Source of the DNA: Enterobacter ludwigii | GTDB taxonomy: Bacteria; Pseudomonadota; Gammaproteobacteria; Enterobacterales; Enterobacteriaceae | Assembly: GCA_900068845.1 (NCBI GenBank) | Contig: CEFQ01000005.1 | Coordinates: forward strand, 434,001-498,000 | Direction of reading: 5' to 3' | DNA length: 64,000 bases | Shown: positions 56,613 through 64,000 of the stretch, piece by piece | Position numbering within the stretch: the stretch's first letter is position 1 | Layout: every line of letters starts with the position of its first letter | Translations under genes and position numbers: made by a program | The notes under the pieces: generated by a model | What the model was told of the DNA's origin: nothing | Seen by the model: only the letters and a program-made list of their open reading frames with translations | Database searches by the model: none

Positions 56613-57419
56613 TTATGGCGTCTCGGAAGAAGGAGTGGAATGTAAAAAACGCGAAATAAGCGGCATTTTCTTGCGCAGCGTGCTATCCACGAGGGCCGGA
56701 AAAAGCGCGTTGAGGCGCACAAATACCCGCTCCATGGTGCCCATCCGGCTTCGCAAACGATTTCGCTGTAATGCCTGGACAATTTTTGTCGCCACCGCTT
56801 CGGGTGTGTCTGCTTTGTTGCCCAGCGCTTTGTTCATGGCAGTGACGGCCGGTGAGTTGAGGGACGTTTGGGTCGCTCTTGGCGCAACATACAAAACCGA
56901 TAAGCCCGATGTGCTGAGCTCGCGGCTCAACGCCTCGGAAAATCGATGCAGCGCGGCTTTGGATGCACAATACACGCTGTAACCCGGGTGGCCGATTTCC
57001 CCCAACACAGAGCCGACGTTAAGAATCGTGCCCTGTGCGCCGAAGTGATGAATCAGCGAACGCGTCAGCAATAAGGGAATCTCGACATTCGCCCGTAGTT
57101 GCGCGCGAATGTCGGTAAAGGTCTGATGTTCAAGCGAAGCGAAACAGCTGGTTCCGGCATTATTGATTAACACATCCAGTCGCTGACCGGCATGGAAGCA
57201 GCTGGCCAATGCGACAATTTCCTCATCGGTATAGTCGGTGACCGTAAACAACATATGGCGATGCGAATGGGCCAGCGAGGCGCGTAGCACGTCCAATTGC
57301 GGCCGGTTTCGCCCTACCAGCCACAGCCGCGCGCCCTGCTCGGCCAGTTGTTTGGCCAGCGCCTGACCGATACCGCCGCTGGCACCGGTAATCACGATGT
57401 TTTTATTGAGCAGATTCAT
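56613..57419 (-). CDS. Short-chain dehydrogenase/reductase
   Basis: 268 residues. Cofactor motif TGASGGIGQAL (residues 11-21), NNAGTS, catalytic Ser in NVGSVLGEIG and YSVYCASKAALH (Tyr-x3-Lys). The C-terminal about 40 residues are basic and hydrophobic, as in membrane-associated SDRs acting on lipids. Overlaps the diiron-protein gene by 17 bases. Confidence 0.88.
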   Translation of the reverse strand: MNLLNKNIVITGASGGIGQALAKQLAEQGARLWLVGRNRPQLDVLRASLAHSHRHMLFTVTDYTDEEIVALASCFHAGQRLDVLINNAGTSCFASLEHQTFTDIRAQLRANVEIPLLLTRSLIHHFGAQGTILNVGSVLGEIGHPGYSVYCASKAALHRFSEALSRELSTSGLSVLYVAPRATQTSLNSPAVTAMNKALGNKADTPEAVATKIVQALQRNRLRSRMGTMERVFVRLNALFPALVDSTLRKKMPLISRFLHSTPSSETP

Positions 57420-58071
57420 AAGGGGTCGCCTCCAGCGCGTTCAACATCTCACCATAGAGCGCGTAGACCTCGCGAGCGGTATGGATAATGTCTTGCCGAT
57501 CGCGCGCATCGGTGACTTTATCCATCAGGCTGGCAAAGAACTTCAGGTGCTCCAGATCCAGCGCACCGTGTGAACGCAGGTAAGTGGTTGCGTCATCCGA
57601 CAGGCTAAGCGCCTGTTGCAGTGACTCCGCAATGGGGGTGGCTATCACCACGCTGGTGCCTTCCAGCACGTGCACCATGCCAAAAATGCACATCGGGTTG
57701 ACGCGTTCGATACGGTAATAAAGATAAGCCAGCATCAGTTCGATGGGACGGCCTGGCTGGCCGTGGCGCACCGCGTCGGCATCGCCGCCGCAGGTACGGA
57801 TGTCATTGAGAATCCATTCATGGTGACCGTACTCCTCCTCAATGTATTCCGCCAGAGCTGCACGCAACCCCTCTTTCTCAACAGGCAACCGGCTGCCTGC
57901 CGCCATCAGCAGCGGCACCGTTTGACTAACATGGTGATAAGCCTGCGTCAGAAAGGCGATGTACATTTCTCGTGTGACCTCGCCCCGCGCGCAGCGGTCA
58001 ATCACCGGGCTAGAGAGCATTTTCATCCGTGCCTGCAACGTTTGGTCCTGCAATTCTTGATAAAAAGCCAT
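57403..58071 (-). CDS. Heme-oxygenase-like diiron oxidase/TenA-fold protein
   Basis: 222 residues, all-helical. Possible iron ligands follow the HDO pattern: Glu79/80 with His83/84 in YIEEEYGHHEW, His134 and Glu137 in GMVHVLEGTS, and Asp172/His175 in ALDLEHLKFF. HDO enzymes oxidise fatty acids or amino acids (UndA, SznF relatives). Placed between an AMP-ligase and an SDR, it probably acts on an activated or free acyl substrate. TenA-like thiaminase is less likely because its catalytic Cys is not evident. Confidence 0.75.
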   Translation of the reverse strand: MAFYQELQDQTLQARMKMLSSPVIDRCARGEVTREMYIAFLTQAYHHVSQTVPLLMAAGSRLPVEKEGLRAALAEYIEEEYGHHEWILNDIRTCGGDADAVRHGQPGRPIELMLAYLYYRIERVNPMCIFGMVHVLEGTSVVIATPIAESLQQALSLSDDATTYLRSHGALDLEHLKFFASLMDKVTDARDRQDIIHTAREVYALYGEMLNALEATPYESAQ

Positions 58072-59508
58072 TTAACTCTCCTCTTCGAAAGTGAGTATTT
58101 GCTGCTGCATCTTTTTCCAGATCACCTCACGACGCGGACGGCCATTGGCCGTCAACGCCTGCGGTGAGGAAATGAACGGGGTAAACAACAGATGATGGGG
58201 ACGCGCATAATCCGGCAAACGCGCGGCGAGCGCGGCCAACTGCGCTTGAGCGGATTGCTCCATGCCGTCAAAAGCATCAACCAGCGCGACGTTGTGTTTT
58301 AAGCCTTCGCCAAAAATCACCATGCGCCGGATGGCGGTACAGCCCATCGCCTCAGCTTCAATCCACTCCGGAGAGAAATTGCGTCCGAAGGCGTTAATCT
58401 GCACGTTGCGTTGCCGGCCACGGATGTGAATAAATCCACTCGAATCCTGTTCGGCCAGATCGCCCGTGCTAAAGGGGGCGGTAAATGCGGGTTCACCAAG
58501 ATAGCCAGCGGCATTCCCCGGGCTAACCACCTGAAGATCGCCTGCTGCGCTGACACTAAGGCTGACGCCCGGCAAGGGATAACCTGCACTGCCTACCTTT
58601 TGTCTTTGGGGCAAATTCAACGTGACGACCGACCCGCACTCTGACAATCCATAGCCTTCGAAAACGGGTAAACCACTCTGGGCCGCGGCCTGCAGCAAGG
58701 CGGAAGAAATTTTACCGCCACCGGTAGCCACAAATTTAAGCGGGTCGACGGCCGCGGGTTCGCTGCGCTGCACAAACAGCAGCACTCGCAGCAATTCCGG
58801 CACCAGCACCAGAGATTGTGGATGCCAGCGCAGCAGCGACTCCGTGAATATTTGCGGATCGAATTGGCTCGACCCGCTAAAACCGACTTCTGCGGCGCAG
58901 GGCATTACGCTGGTGACGCCAAGAACCAGCGGCACATAGCAACCACAAATATTTTCCAGCAGCGTGCTAAGAGGAAGCGTGACCATATGACGCGTCACAG
59001 CAAATGGCTTCATCACTTCGGCCAACGTGGTGGCTGTCCAGTTAATGCCTTTGCGGGTCAGGCAAACGCCCTTTGGCATGCCAGTGGTACCTGAGGTGTA
59101 GGTGATTTTGACCGTGCCTGCATGAAGTTCAGGCAGTGCTGACTGTTTTTGCACCTGTAACGATCCCAGCGAGGTTTCGGTGGTTTGCCACCCAGCCAAT
59201 ACGTCGCCTCCCAATTGCGCTTCTGCACCGCTGGATGCCCGTAACCAGGCGCGTTGCTCTGGTGAAAAAAATAACGGCACCGGAATGCACACCACTCCCG
59301 CTTGCAGACAAGCCAGATCGGCTATCGCCCAAACCGGCCCGTTATCGAGCGCCAGAGCGAGGCGTCGAACCCCTGCGCCTCGTAATTCTTCAGCAAACAA
59401 CGCAACGGCGTGGCGATAATCTCCCCAGGTCCAACTGCGCTGACTGCTGACCAATGCAGTCGCATCAGGTTGCTGCCGTGCATGATACTCAAGCCAGTTA
59501 ATGAGCAT
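58072..59508 (-). CDS. AMP-dependent acyl ligase (ANL superfamily)
   Basis: 478 residues from ATG 59508 with GGAGG ahead. P-loop TYTSGTTGMPKGV (about 165), A5 motif FEGYGLSECGSVV, A7 FSTGDLAEQDSSG, A8 GRQRNVQINAFGRN, and the C-terminal Lys region TANGRPRREVIWKK. Slightly short for a fatty-acyl-CoA ligase; acyl-adenylate formation is certain, the final acceptor is not. No carrier protein is encoded nearby. Overlaps the upstream gene by 11 bases. Confidence 0.88.
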   Translation of the reverse strand: MLINWLEYHARQQPDATALVSSQRSWTWGDYRHAVALFAEELRGAGVRRLALALDNGPVWAIADLACLQAGVVCIPVPLFFSPEQRAWLRASSGAEAQLGGDVLAGWQTTETSLGSLQVQKQSALPELHAGTVKITYTSGTTGMPKGVCLTRKGINWTATTLAEVMKPFAVTRHMVTLPLSTLLENICGCYVPLVLGVTSVMPCAAEVGFSGSSQFDPQIFTESLLRWHPQSLVLVPELLRVLLFVQRSEPAAVDPLKFVATGGGKISSALLQAAAQSGLPVFEGYGLSECGSVVTLNLPQRQKVGSAGYPLPGVSLSVSAAGDLQVVSPGNAAGYLGEPAFTAPFSTGDLAEQDSSGFIHIRGRQRNVQINAFGRNFSPEWIEAEAMGCTAIRRMVIFGEGLKHNVALVDAFDGMEQSAQAQLAALAARLPDYARPHHLLFTPFISSPQALTANGRPRREVIWKKMQQQILTFEEES

Positions 59509-60145
59509 GGTACACCTCCGGCTCCTGCTGCCATGGCGCTGAGGGGAGCGATGGAAAGAGGTTAAGTAACAGCGATTGCGATGCGAGCGCTTTTTGCCCA
59601 CCGGCCAATTCGCCCGCCATCACCTGTGGTGCGTGGTGATAATAACTTCCCCACGTATCGCTTCCGGCGCTTAGGCTCTCGGCTTTGGCCTCTGCCAAAT
59701 AAACCGGATGAAGGTTCATGCGACTGAAAATATTGCGGATTTTCACCGTCCCGGTGAAAACAATATGGCGAAAACCGTAATGGTTGAGCAGCAGGCAGAC
59801 CGCGGCGTACATGACGCGTGCCGATGCGCCATCGGTTGCGGCAAAGTTACCAATTTCGACAATGCCTGCTCGCGCTGGAGGGGGATCAAACAGCGTACGC
59901 ATGGCCAACTCAGCCGGTGTGTTGAGATAGTTTTCCAGAAACAGTGTTCCTCGCCCGGCGGGCATAATGCCGCATGCGGCACGCAGCGTAGTTTCACTGT
60001 CCGATAAGATGAGAATGTGTGGCAGCGTGTTCGATAATGTCGCTCCATAGGTTTGAAAATAATGCTGGCGAATAAAGTCCGTAGCCGGATTAATATCAGT
60101 GCCGCCTCGCATCCATTTCAGCGTGCAGGGAGAGGGTATTCTCAT
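59498..60145 (-). CDS. Thermostable-hemolysin-family protein (GNAT/autoinducer-synthase-like fold)
   Basis: 215 residues. LPHILILSDSETTLRAACGI, RGTLFLENYLNTPAELAM and IVEIGNFAA match the thermostable hemolysin family, which shares its fold with acyl-homoserine-lactone synthases and GNAT acyltransferases. No signal peptide or membrane helix, so an enzyme is more plausible than a pore-former. First gene of a five-gene operon. Confidence 0.8.
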   Translation of the reverse strand: MRIPSPCTLKWMRGGTDINPATDFIRQHYFQTYGATLSNTLPHILILSDSETTLRAACGIMPAGRGTLFLENYLNTPAELAMRTLFDPPPARAGIVEIGNFAATDGASARVMYAAVCLLLNHYGFRHIVFTGTVKIRNIFSRMNLHPVYLAEAKAESLSAGSDTWGSYYHHAPQVMAGELAGGQKALASQSLLLNLFPSLPSAPWQQEPEVYHAH

Positions 60146-60187
60146 GACAAAACACTCGCTTGGGTATAATGACGACGCTGATACTGA

Positions 60188-60760
60188 TTAATGGATAAGA
60201 ATCGTTTTTCTGTGCGCAAGGAATATGTGCAAAAGCCCCATCGCGCCATGTGCGTAAAAATATATTTCTATAAAGGTGGTTAAAAACTTATGCCATTGCA
60301 TAACACTACGCGTTAATTGCGGAGAAGCAGCGCTAATATTATTAACGATGAACCAAATCCCCCCTGAACAGGCCACCAGCAACAGTGCCATTACGCCCAA
60401 CCCTTGAATGGTTGCGGCAATACCCCCTCGGCCCGCTTGCGGTAACTGCCCGCGAGACAAGGTTTTTAAATCCTGGACGATTCCTTTAACATCAAGTGTT
60501 ATCCAGGAAAAATACCAGTTAACTCCCCGCTGCGTCAGCATCCAACTGATCAAGATGACACCGAGTAAGATCAGTAAAAAACCGGAAATAACATGAAACC
60601 AGGTAATCCAGGTTTCAAACGAATCGCCTGTCAGCGCTTCTCTTTCTGTAAAATTAGAATTAATAATCTGTGAAACAATTAATACCGCAATTGAAATGTG
60701 CAGGGACCGAAAAAATGGCGCGTAATCATGCGGCAGAAGCTGCCAGAGTGTTTTTTTCAT
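60188..60760 (-). CDS. Cytochrome b561-like membrane protein
   Basis: 190 residues, four hydrophobic helices with histidines in the right places for two b-hemes (His21 in FFRSLHIS, His56 in TWFHVISG, His in MQWHKFLTTF and YAHGAMGLLHIF). Such proteins pass electrons from quinol or act in superoxide/redox balance. It lies 43 bases ahead of the hemolysin-family operon on the same strand and could supply electrons to the diiron enzyme, which is inference. Confidence 0.82.
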   Translation of the reverse strand: MKKTLWQLLPHDYAPFFRSLHISIAVLIVSQIINSNFTEREALTGDSFETWITWFHVISGFLLILLGVILISWMLTQRGVNWYFSWITLDVKGIVQDLKTLSRGQLPQAGRGGIAATIQGLGVMALLLVACSGGIWFIVNNISAASPQLTRSVMQWHKFLTTFIEIYFYAHGAMGLLHIFLAHRKTILIH

Positions 60761-60810
60761 GATCTCGAACTTCCTGGAATCATTATGATGATGGGAAGTA
60801 TCGCGCCAAA

Positions 60811-60832
60811 AGATTAACCCAACCTTAATATC
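60811..60832 (-). promoter_or_regulatory. Possible PmrA/QseB-type response-regulator site
   Basis: Minus strand ATTAAGGTTGGGTTAAT resembles the direct repeat (Y)TTAA(K)-N5-(Y)TTAA(K), about 55 bp upstream of the cytochrome b561-like gene. The remaining 60833-61092, upstream of the divergent GH42 gene, shows no gene and no clear operator. Confidence 0.4.
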
Positions 60833-61092
60833 TGAAGAATTACTGTTTCTTTTAAATGACAGGCGTTGGTCTGCAAATTAACCTTGCTTAAGGCTCATAC
60901 GCCGATTTTAGGTGTGAATTTACTTCGTTAAAATGTCTAGTGAAGCCTGACGATGCCTCCTTTTTGTGATGCCCTTCATAAGACTTAGCAAGGAGCGAGT
61001 TTCTCTATGTTGCCAGCGACATGCTTCATCTATGACCGGCCTCCTTCCTCTAATTTACCTGCCAGATACTTACATCAAGAGGCAGATAAAAA

Positions 61093-63126
61093 ATGGAAAA
61101 GTTACTTTATGGTGTCGCTTACTACCGGGAATACATGCCTGAAGAGAGGCTTGATGAAGACATTCGTCTGATGAAGGCCGCTGGCATCAATGTTGTTCGT
61201 ATCGCGGAAAGCACCTGGAGCAGTTATGAGCGGCAGGATGGCGACTTTGACTTTTCCAGTGTTCTAACCGTGCTGGATCGCATGCATGAAAACCAGATTG
61301 CCGTGATTATTGGTACCCCGACTTACGCGATCCCGGCATGGCTGGCGAAAAAACACCCTTCCGTGATGGCCACCACCCCGCAGGGGGTGAACAAATACGG
61401 TCATCGTCAAAAGATGGATATCACCAGCCCCATCTACCTGCGATACGCTGAGCGGATTATTCGCGCGCTCTTAAGCGCTACCGCTAACCATCCAGCGGTG
61501 ATCGGGTATCAGATTGATAATGAAACGAAATATTATGATACCTGTGGCGATCACGTACAGCGGGGGTTTGTTGAGCAACTGAAAAAACAGTTCGGTGATG
61601 ATCTTGAAAAGCTCAATGCCGAATATGGGCTAGATTACTGGAGCAATCGAATTGATGCATGGCAAGATTTCCCGCCGCTGGAAAGCACCATTAATGCGAG
61701 TCTTGGCGCGGCTTTCCAGCGCTATCAGCGTGGGCTGGTTACGGATTTCCTGGCGTGGCAGGCAACGCTGGTGAGTGAGTATCGTCTGCCTGGTCAGTTT
61801 ATTACGCATAATTTCGATTTCGAATGGCGAACCTGGTCCTTTGGTGTGCGCGGGGAAGTCGACCACTTTAACGCATCCTCGGCGCTCGATATTACCGGCG
61901 TGGATATCTATCACCCTGGCCAGCATCAGCTTACCGGCGTGGAAATTGCCTTTTGCGGGGACATCGCACGCACGACAAAAGATACAAATTATCTGGTTCT
62001 GGAAACCCAGGCTCAGGCTTTTAAGAACTGGACCCCCTACCCTGGCCAGCTGCGCCTTCAGGCTTTTAGCCACATTGCTTCCGGGGCAGCCATGGTGAGC
62101 TATTGGCACTGGCACTCGTTGCACAATGCTTATGAAACCTATTGGAAGGGACTGCTCAGCCACGATCTGGAGCCGAACCCGATCTTTGATGAGGCTAAAG
62201 AGGTTGGTCAGGCCTTCGCACGCCTCTCGCCACAGTTAGCCGGTCTGAAAAAAACCAATCGTGTGGCGCTGCTGGTCAGTCACGACTCGCTGACGGCCGT
62301 TGACTGGCACCCTTATAAGGGACATCAGTTTGGTCGCCATAAGGAACATCAGTATAACGACACGGTTCGCACCTATTATGATGCGCTTTATCGCCTCAAT
62401 ATTGAGGTGGACATTCTGACCGTCGATGATCCCCGACTGTCTCGTTACTCATTGTTGATAGCGCCCCTGCTTTACGCGGTGTCAGCGGAATCATTGCAGC
62501 GCCTGAACCGATTTTCCGAGGAAGGCGGACATATTCTGTATTCCTTCAAGTCTGGCTTTGCCAATGAACACCTCAAAGTACGGCATACCCGGCAACCGGC
62601 CATCCTCCGGGAAGCTATCGGCGCCAGTTATCAGCTTTTCGTTGAGCCACACGAGGTAACCCTTCAGTCTGATCTGCTGAACATCTCAGCGGAATCTGCC
62701 GAGGTGAATCACTGGATGGAGTTGCTGGAGGCGGATGCCGGTGCTGAAGTCTGGGCTCGCTATCAACATCCCTACTGGAACAAATATGCGGCGATTGTTC
62801 ACAACCGCTACGGAGCCGGGACGACAACTTATGTCGGCTGCAGCATCAATTCTGATGCAGTGGAAGCCGTACTGCTTGAACTCCTTAACAAAACCAATCT
62901 GAACGTCGCAACATCGCCGTTGCGCTTCCCGCTGGCGGTCAAACGCGCGGTGAATCGTTCAGGCAATACGCTGCTTTTCTTTCTGAATTATTCCAGTCAG
63001 CCTCAAAAGGTTACCCTTCCGTTTACTTGCGGAGAGGAGTTGCTGAGCAAGCAGCGTTACATAAAAGGAGAGACGCTGAACCTGTCCGATTGGGGCGTCG
63101 CTATATTTGAAGTGGAGAACGCGTGA
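61093..63126 (+). CDS. GH42 beta-galactosidase
   Basis: 677 residues. TIM barrel with acid/base Glu144 in YQIDNETKYYD and nucleophile Glu304 in LVLETQAQAF, then the trimerisation domain (from about 395) and C-terminal beta domain (about 600). Signature GVAYYREYMPEERLDEDIRL at the N-terminus. No signal peptide: it acts in the cytosol on short beta-galactosides brought in by the adjacent symporter (stop and start overlap). Confidence 0.94.
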   Translation: MEKLLYGVAYYREYMPEERLDEDIRLMKAAGINVVRIAESTWSSYERQDGDFDFSSVLTVLDRMHENQIAVIIGTPTYAIPAWLAKKHPSVMATTPQGVNKYGHRQKMDITSPIYLRYAERIIRALLSATANHPAVIGYQIDNETKYYDTCGDHVQRGFVEQLKKQFGDDLEKLNAEYGLDYWSNRIDAWQDFPPLESTINASLGAAFQRYQRGLVTDFLAWQATLVSEYRLPGQFITHNFDFEWRTWSFGVRGEVDHFNASSALDITGVDIYHPGQHQLTGVEIAFCGDIARTTKDTNYLVLETQAQAFKNWTPYPGQLRLQAFSHIASGAAMVSYWHWHSLHNAYETYWKGLLSHDLEPNPIFDEAKEVGQAFARLSPQLAGLKKTNRVALLVSHDSLTAVDWHPYKGHQFGRHKEHQYNDTVRTYYDALYRLNIEVDILTVDDPRLSRYSLLIAPLLYAVSAESLQRLNRFSEEGGHILYSFKSGFANEHLKVRHTRQPAILREAIGASYQLFVEPHEVTLQSDLLNISAESAEVNHWMELLEADAGAEVWARYQHPYWNKYAAIVHNRYGAGTTTYVGCSINSDAVEAVLLELLNKTNLNVATSPLRFPLAVKRAVNRSGNTLLFFLNYSSQPQKVTLPFTCGEELLSKQRYIKGETLNLSDWGVAIFEVENA

Positions 63127-64000
63127 TGACGGATAACGCATCGCATCAGGATTTGCAGCGCATTAGCACCCGTGAACGCCTGGCTTTTGGCGTGGGCGAT
63201 TACGGCACCAACTTAACCTATACGTTAATGGTGACCTTTCTGGCGTTTTATTACACCGATGTTGTCGGGGTATCGGCGCTGTTGGTTGGATCGCTAATGT
63301 TTTTTGCCCGCGTACTGGATGGCATAATTTGCATTTATGTCGGGATACGCATTGATAAAACGCGATCTAAACGGGGTAAGGCTCGCCCATGGGTATTATG
63401 GACCGCCGTACCTTTTGGCCTGTCGGCATTTTTAATGTCCACTGTCCCGGACGTGAGCTATACATGGCAAGTAACCTATGTCTGCATTACCTATTTACTG
63501 ACCAACATCATGTTTACCGCCAACAATATCGCTTACGGCTCGCTGCTGGCTTTGATCACGCGCGACAATTATCAACGTGGCATGCTGAGCGTTTTTCGAA
63601 AAGGCTTCTCCACCTGTGGCTCACTTACCGTTGGGGTGTTAACCCTGCCGATGGTGGCGTTCTTTGGCAACACCAGCACATCCTGGATAATCGTCTTCGC
63701 GATTTTCGGCGTGTTTACGGCGGTTTTTCTGCTGTTGACCGCGCTTGGAACCCGGGAACGCGTGGAGCCAATTAGCAGTGACAATAGCCAGCGAATTAAT
63801 ACCAGACAGGTCGTGCGCTCAGTCATGGCCAATCGTTATTGGATCATCATCTTTTTTTATCTGATGATCACCTTCACTAGCCTCACGGCATTGTCAGCGG
63901 TAGGCGTTTATTATTCAAAATATATCCTGTCAGATGTTTCGCTGATTGCTTATATCAGCATGGCCCAATACATCCCGGGCTTGCTCACCTTGATGATTAT
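63126..64000 (+). CDS. GPH-family sugar:cation symporter, N-terminal part
   Basis: The first 291 codons are present and the frame is open to the window end. Start ATG 63126 shares its A with the GH42 TGA. Opening TRERLAFGVGDYGTNLTYTL and the loop RIDKTRSKRGKARPWVLW are signatures of the glycoside-pentoside-hexuronide:cation (MelB/LacS-like) family. Supplies galactosides to the GH42 enzyme. Confidence 0.93.
   Translation, partial: MTDNASHQDLQRISTRERLAFGVGDYGTNLTYTLMVTFLAFYYTDVVGVSALLVGSLMFFARVLDGIICIYVGIRIDKTRSKRGKARPWVLWTAVPFGLSAFLMSTVPDVSYTWQVTYVCITYLLTNIMFTANNIAYGSLLALITRDNYQRGMLSVFRKGFSTCGSLTVGVLTLPMVAFFGNTSTSWIIVFAIFGVFTAVFLLLTALGTRERVEPISSDNSQRINTRQVVRSVMANRYWIIIFFYLMITFTSLTALSAVGVYYSKYILSDVSLIAYISMAQYIPGLLTLMI

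Overview
The window is a chromosomal segment of a member of the Enterobacterales. PhoA, the tRNA-Ser(GGA), the carbohydrate genes and the lambdoid phage content all fit; Erwiniaceae such as Pantoea or Erwinia is my best guess, not proven. It holds one large, apparently complete P22/lambda-type prophage of about 50.7 kb (roughly 655-51415), integrated in the 3' end of a tRNA-Ser gene and flanked by host genes.

Left flank (1-680): the 5' part of phoA on the minus strand, with three tandem Pho-box-like sites upstream, then a strong promoter and tRNA-Ser(GGA). The 26-bp tRNA 3' end is repeated at 51390-51415 (attL/attR).

Prophage, left to right. 681-4970: accessory arm with a KGG stress protein, a large serine recombinase, and an SOS cassette (small protein, UmuC, UmuD-like tail) under a consensus-like LexA box. 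4971-9549: gtrA/gtrB/glucosyltransferase and a family-3 acyltransferase, i.e. O-antigen conversion. 9576-29622 (minus strand): tailspike, tail tip, tape measure, tail tube, head-tail connectors, capsid, protease/scaffold, portal and terminase. 29648-30643: two plus-strand morons, one ClpP-like. 30720-33331: Rz/Rz1, SAR endolysin, pinholin, a Q-dependent late leader and antiterminator Q. 33328-36799: nin region (PAPS-reductase-like, ninG, ninF, cytosine methyltransferase with a long nested ORF, ninE, ninB). 37177-40427: replication P and O (iteron origin inside O), ParB-like, CII. 40455-42277: immunity region (pRE, nutR, cro, OR, cI, OL/PL, nutL, N). 42281-49861: early left genes with Erf, SSB, SRAP, DUF1643 and many small ORFs. 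49951-51293: excisionase and tyrosine integrase beside attR.

Right flank: directly behind attR lie four tandem 173-175-bp repeats. Each carries the tRNA-Ser 3' end and an intrinsic terminator, like the rtT repeats behind E. coli tyrT; the prophage has separated them from the tRNA. Then come a LacI-type-controlled sugar cluster (oxidoreductase, isomerase, MFS transporter), an operon encoding a thermostable-hemolysin-family protein, an AMP-dependent ligase, a heme-oxygenase-like diiron protein, an SDR and a TPR protein (probably an uncharacterised acyl-derived metabolite pathway), a cytochrome b561-like protein, and a GH42 beta-galactosidase with the start of a GPH-family sugar symporter.

How the phage parts fit: CI (autocleavable, SOS-sensitive) holds OR/OL. 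N acts at nutL and nutR. CII acts at pRE. Q acts at the late promoter near 32405 to drive lysis and morphogenesis leftwards. The left arm and gtr genes are lysogenic-conversion cargo.
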